Positions 61,901 to 64,000 of a stretch of 64,000 nucleotides of DNA are shown here, piece after piece (position 1 is the first letter of the stretch; each line of letters starts with the position of its first letter). The notes beneath the pieces were generated by a model. That model worked only from the letters and a program-made list of their open reading frames with translations. It made no database searches and was not told where the DNA came from. Source of the stretch: Paraspadella gotoi (lineage: Eukaryota > Chaetognatha); the NCBI GenBank assembly GCA_051294375.1, contig CM119264.1, positions 28,562,696 through 28,626,695 of the forward strand, in the 5' to 3' direction. The translations under genes and the position numbers were made by a program.

Positions 61901-63265
61901 CTTGGGAAAACCTTGAGCGGAAGGCGCGGCGTGATTGTGGTTAAAATCAGTTTTGGAATACTTTTCATTCGTTGAGCTATCGCGGAGGTCGGCGGCGAGC
62001 GGGGAAGGCAGCGGGTTGCGTTCGTCCATCTCGTTTTTGATTTTGTCACTGGAAGATTGTTTATCTTCGGGGTGTGTGTGTGTGTGTGTTTTTTCGGTGT
62101 CACCAACGGAAATTGCCGATTTTGCCGATCGTTCTTTTTTCTCCCGAAGAAATCTATTCCTCGCTTCCGCCCTCTCAGCGTCCAACTCTTCCTTCTTTTT
62201 CGCCTCCACTGCCTCTAGTTGACGTCTTCGTTCCAGGTCGGTTTGATTCTGCGGCCGTTTCGGCGGCTGTTGTTTGACGAGTTCGCGAAACTGACGAAGA
62301 TGTTTTTTAAGGAACTCGGAATCTCGATCCGTCCGTTCGGGCGACGGTTCGGTGGCGTTCGACTCCGGTCGACCCGTTAAGTTTTCGATGTCCCTAAAAT
62401 CTAAAACCTTTCGGGTTTCCGTCGGTTCGATTTCATCGCGATCGTTTCCTCTCTCAGTCGGACTCTTGTTCCGATTTCGGTGACTTTTGTCGTTGATCCT
62501 TTTGTCTTTTTCGGCGAAATTCGTCGAGTCGTTTTCCGTAGCCTCGTTTTCGATTTCGTTATCTTTTGTCACCGATTCGTTTTCGGTGGAAGCATTGTTG
62601 GGCGACGACCCCGGTTGGTAATGACCTTTTCCTCGCTGGCCCCGAGTTTTTTGATGAGCGCGCGATTTAAAACTCTTTCTCGAGTCGTAATCCCGATTAT
62701 TGGAGTAAGTCGGGTGATTTTGATGCGGAGGATAAGGTGGGTAAGAGGGATCGGGTGGGTAGGGAGGATAAGGATGATGAGGCCGTTGAGAATACTGATG
62801 ATTCGGATACAAAGGGTATGAATGATGCGCTGATTGCGTGCTTTTCTGAAAGTATCTCGTTTGCTGATAGACTCTTTGGCCCCTTCGGTCGTCGTTGTGC
62901 CTCAACCGGCCGCGGAACGTCCCACGGCCTCGCCAATTCACCGCTGCATCACGCAGGGGATCGCCAGTTGGTCCTCTTCCCGAAAAGCGTCGGTTATCGT
63001 TTCGACTCGAGTTGTTTTCGCCACGCGAAGATGTCGCGATCTCCGGCTCGGGAGATAGAGAGGGATTCAGCGGATCGTCAGTCTTTGGCGCTGACGCATC
63101 CTCGGGCGTGGCGTCGCCTTTTTCGCGATCGAAGCGAACCTGGCGGCGAAAGCGCCCCGAGTTTTGGGAAGGAGCGTCTCGAGAAAACCTGGCCTCGCGA
63201 CGGAAGGGACGATTTCGTCTCGCGTTTCTCGCCGCGCTCTCTTCTCCGCGTTCAACCACTTCCAT
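58918..63265 (-). CDS. Large disordered protein with ubiquitin-interacting motifs and RG-rich ends
   Basis: Minus strand. Exons 61313-63265 (ATG at 63265, 651 codons), 61113-61211 (33 codons, phase 0) and 58918-61010 (stop at 58918). Exons 1 and 2 join cleanly, but exon 3 needs a phase-1 entry while exon 2 ends in phase 0, so one base or a small exon is missing. Visible features: an Arg-rich N-terminus with RGRGTFRGR; a YPPYPP/HP-rich stretch at about 62690-62800; two adjacent ubiquitin-interacting motifs (EEEEMLKKALEMS and DEEELKEAIKLS, about 61600-61715); a possible zinc-binding segment in exon 2 (RCPEHQ ... HECWDCE); a third UIM-like helix (DRILQQVLLESM) early in exon 3; then a Ser/Pro/Gln-rich region, a short coiled coil and a C-terminal GRGRGRR. 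UIMs bind ubiquitin; RG boxes often bind RNA. I do not recognise the family. Confidence 0.75.
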
Positions 63266-64000
63266 TAAACATGGAGATAATGAGTTCCCGCGATTTTTGA
63301 TTAGGTTTTTTCTACCGAAGGTTTTAAGTTTAATGACAAACGTGCACTGAAAACCAGAATCGATGGGAGGGGGGAGGGAGATGGGGTTACAAACTCATAG
63401 GTACAAACTAGGAAATCAATGCTAATCCAGCTGTCAACCTGCGGGTAATTTCGGCGAATGTTTTTTTTCAAAAAACTGACCGGGAAACCTCAACGATTGG
63501 AGGGAGTCGGGAGGGAGGGAGGGAGTATACGTGAAATATTCCCGCACAAACAACACGAATTACTTCCCCGTGTCCGTTCGCGAGTGACACCAACAAAATG
63601 CATAGCATTTCTTATTGGATAATTATTTTTACAATTTTCTTTTTTCATTCGATAACAAAGTACTGGACGTTTATTATATTTAATTTTATAAGATTAATTT
63701 GATATTTACTTATGTAAAACGAACCTTCTTTAATAGTCATCCAATTTCATTTTCAGGAAAAAACTGAAACTGAAACTAATTGGACGAATTGTATAAAAAA
63801 AAACTTAAGATTTACAATTACATGGTGACAATTTTACAAGCGCCGGTAAAAAACGCTGTCATTTGCAAACCACTGGTTATTTCATAAATTTTAAAAATTA
63901 ATTGAGTAGAAAATATTAAAGTCATTTATGTGTTCAAATTTTATATTGATCAGTTAAGATATGCCTTGACAATGAGTGGAGAAAGTTGGCTGGTAAAATC
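63266..64000. other. Upstream region of the UIM gene
   Basis: 735 nt to the window edge. It should contain the promoter and 5' UTR of the minus-strand UIM gene. A GGGAGGGAGGGAGGGAG stretch (63499-63525) could form a G-quadruplex about 240 nt upstream of the ATG. No coding sequence seen. Confidence 0.4.

Overview
The window is nuclear DNA of an invertebrate animal. Its genes are rich in GT-AG introns, exons are GC-richer than the AT-rich introns, and the recognisable products are metazoan: a DNAJC13/RME-8 endosomal co-chaperone, an L1/neuroglian adhesion receptor with an ankyrin-binding FIGEY tail, and a SET-binding factor (MTMR5/13 type) with the extra C1 zinc finger found in invertebrate Sbf. 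A probable CFAP68 gene, and possibly a coiled-coil gene, suggest an animal with motile cilia or flagellated sperm. I cannot name the phylum. There are no prokaryotic features and I found no tRNA or rRNA gene.

Layout. 0.4-3.7 kb: a coiled-coil protein gene on the minus strand. 3.9-18.8 kb: the 3' half of DNAJC13 on the plus strand (24 exons, from just before the J domain to the stop). Its 8.2 kb intron (9079-17319) holds two complete minus-strand genes of unknown family, called here gene B (9.6-13.3 kb) and gene C (14.7-16.2 kb). They share a short P-E-F-L-K-x-x-L-K-R-like motif. 18.8-20.5 kb: convergent 3' ends. 20.5-28.5 kb: neuroglian/L1CAM on the minus strand (six Ig, five FN3, one TM), interrupted by a roughly 3.26 kb near-identical duplication on the two sides of a 25-N gap (24.2-27.5 and 27.5-30.8 kb). 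This looks like two unmerged overlapping contigs, not biology. 31.8-57.9 kb: a full-length Sbf gene on the minus strand, 48 exons by my reading and about 2,480 codons, with phases that close. One intron holds a complete PP1-family phosphatase gene (37.6-39.0 kb, same strand) and its first intron holds a CFAP68-like gene (55.2-56.0 kb, opposite strand). 58.9-63.3 kb: a large disordered minus-strand protein with ubiquitin-interacting motifs and RG-rich ends.

Two themes stand out. First, gene nesting: four complete genes lie inside introns of two hosts, and the coiled-coil gene may be a fifth. Second, three introns carry tandem repeats whose unit includes a copy of the intron's own 5' splice site, two of them in gene B. 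The candidate for an undescribed family is gene B: three exon-encoded repeats of about 37 residues built on a D-F/Y-G-D-G core, then five 16-residue helical repeats, a coiled coil, and the PEFLK motif at both ends.

Exon coordinates were read by eye from splice consensus, reading frame and phase bookkeeping. Most phases close exactly. Where they do not (coiled-coil gene, CFAP68 exon 1, UIM gene exon 2/3) this is stated.
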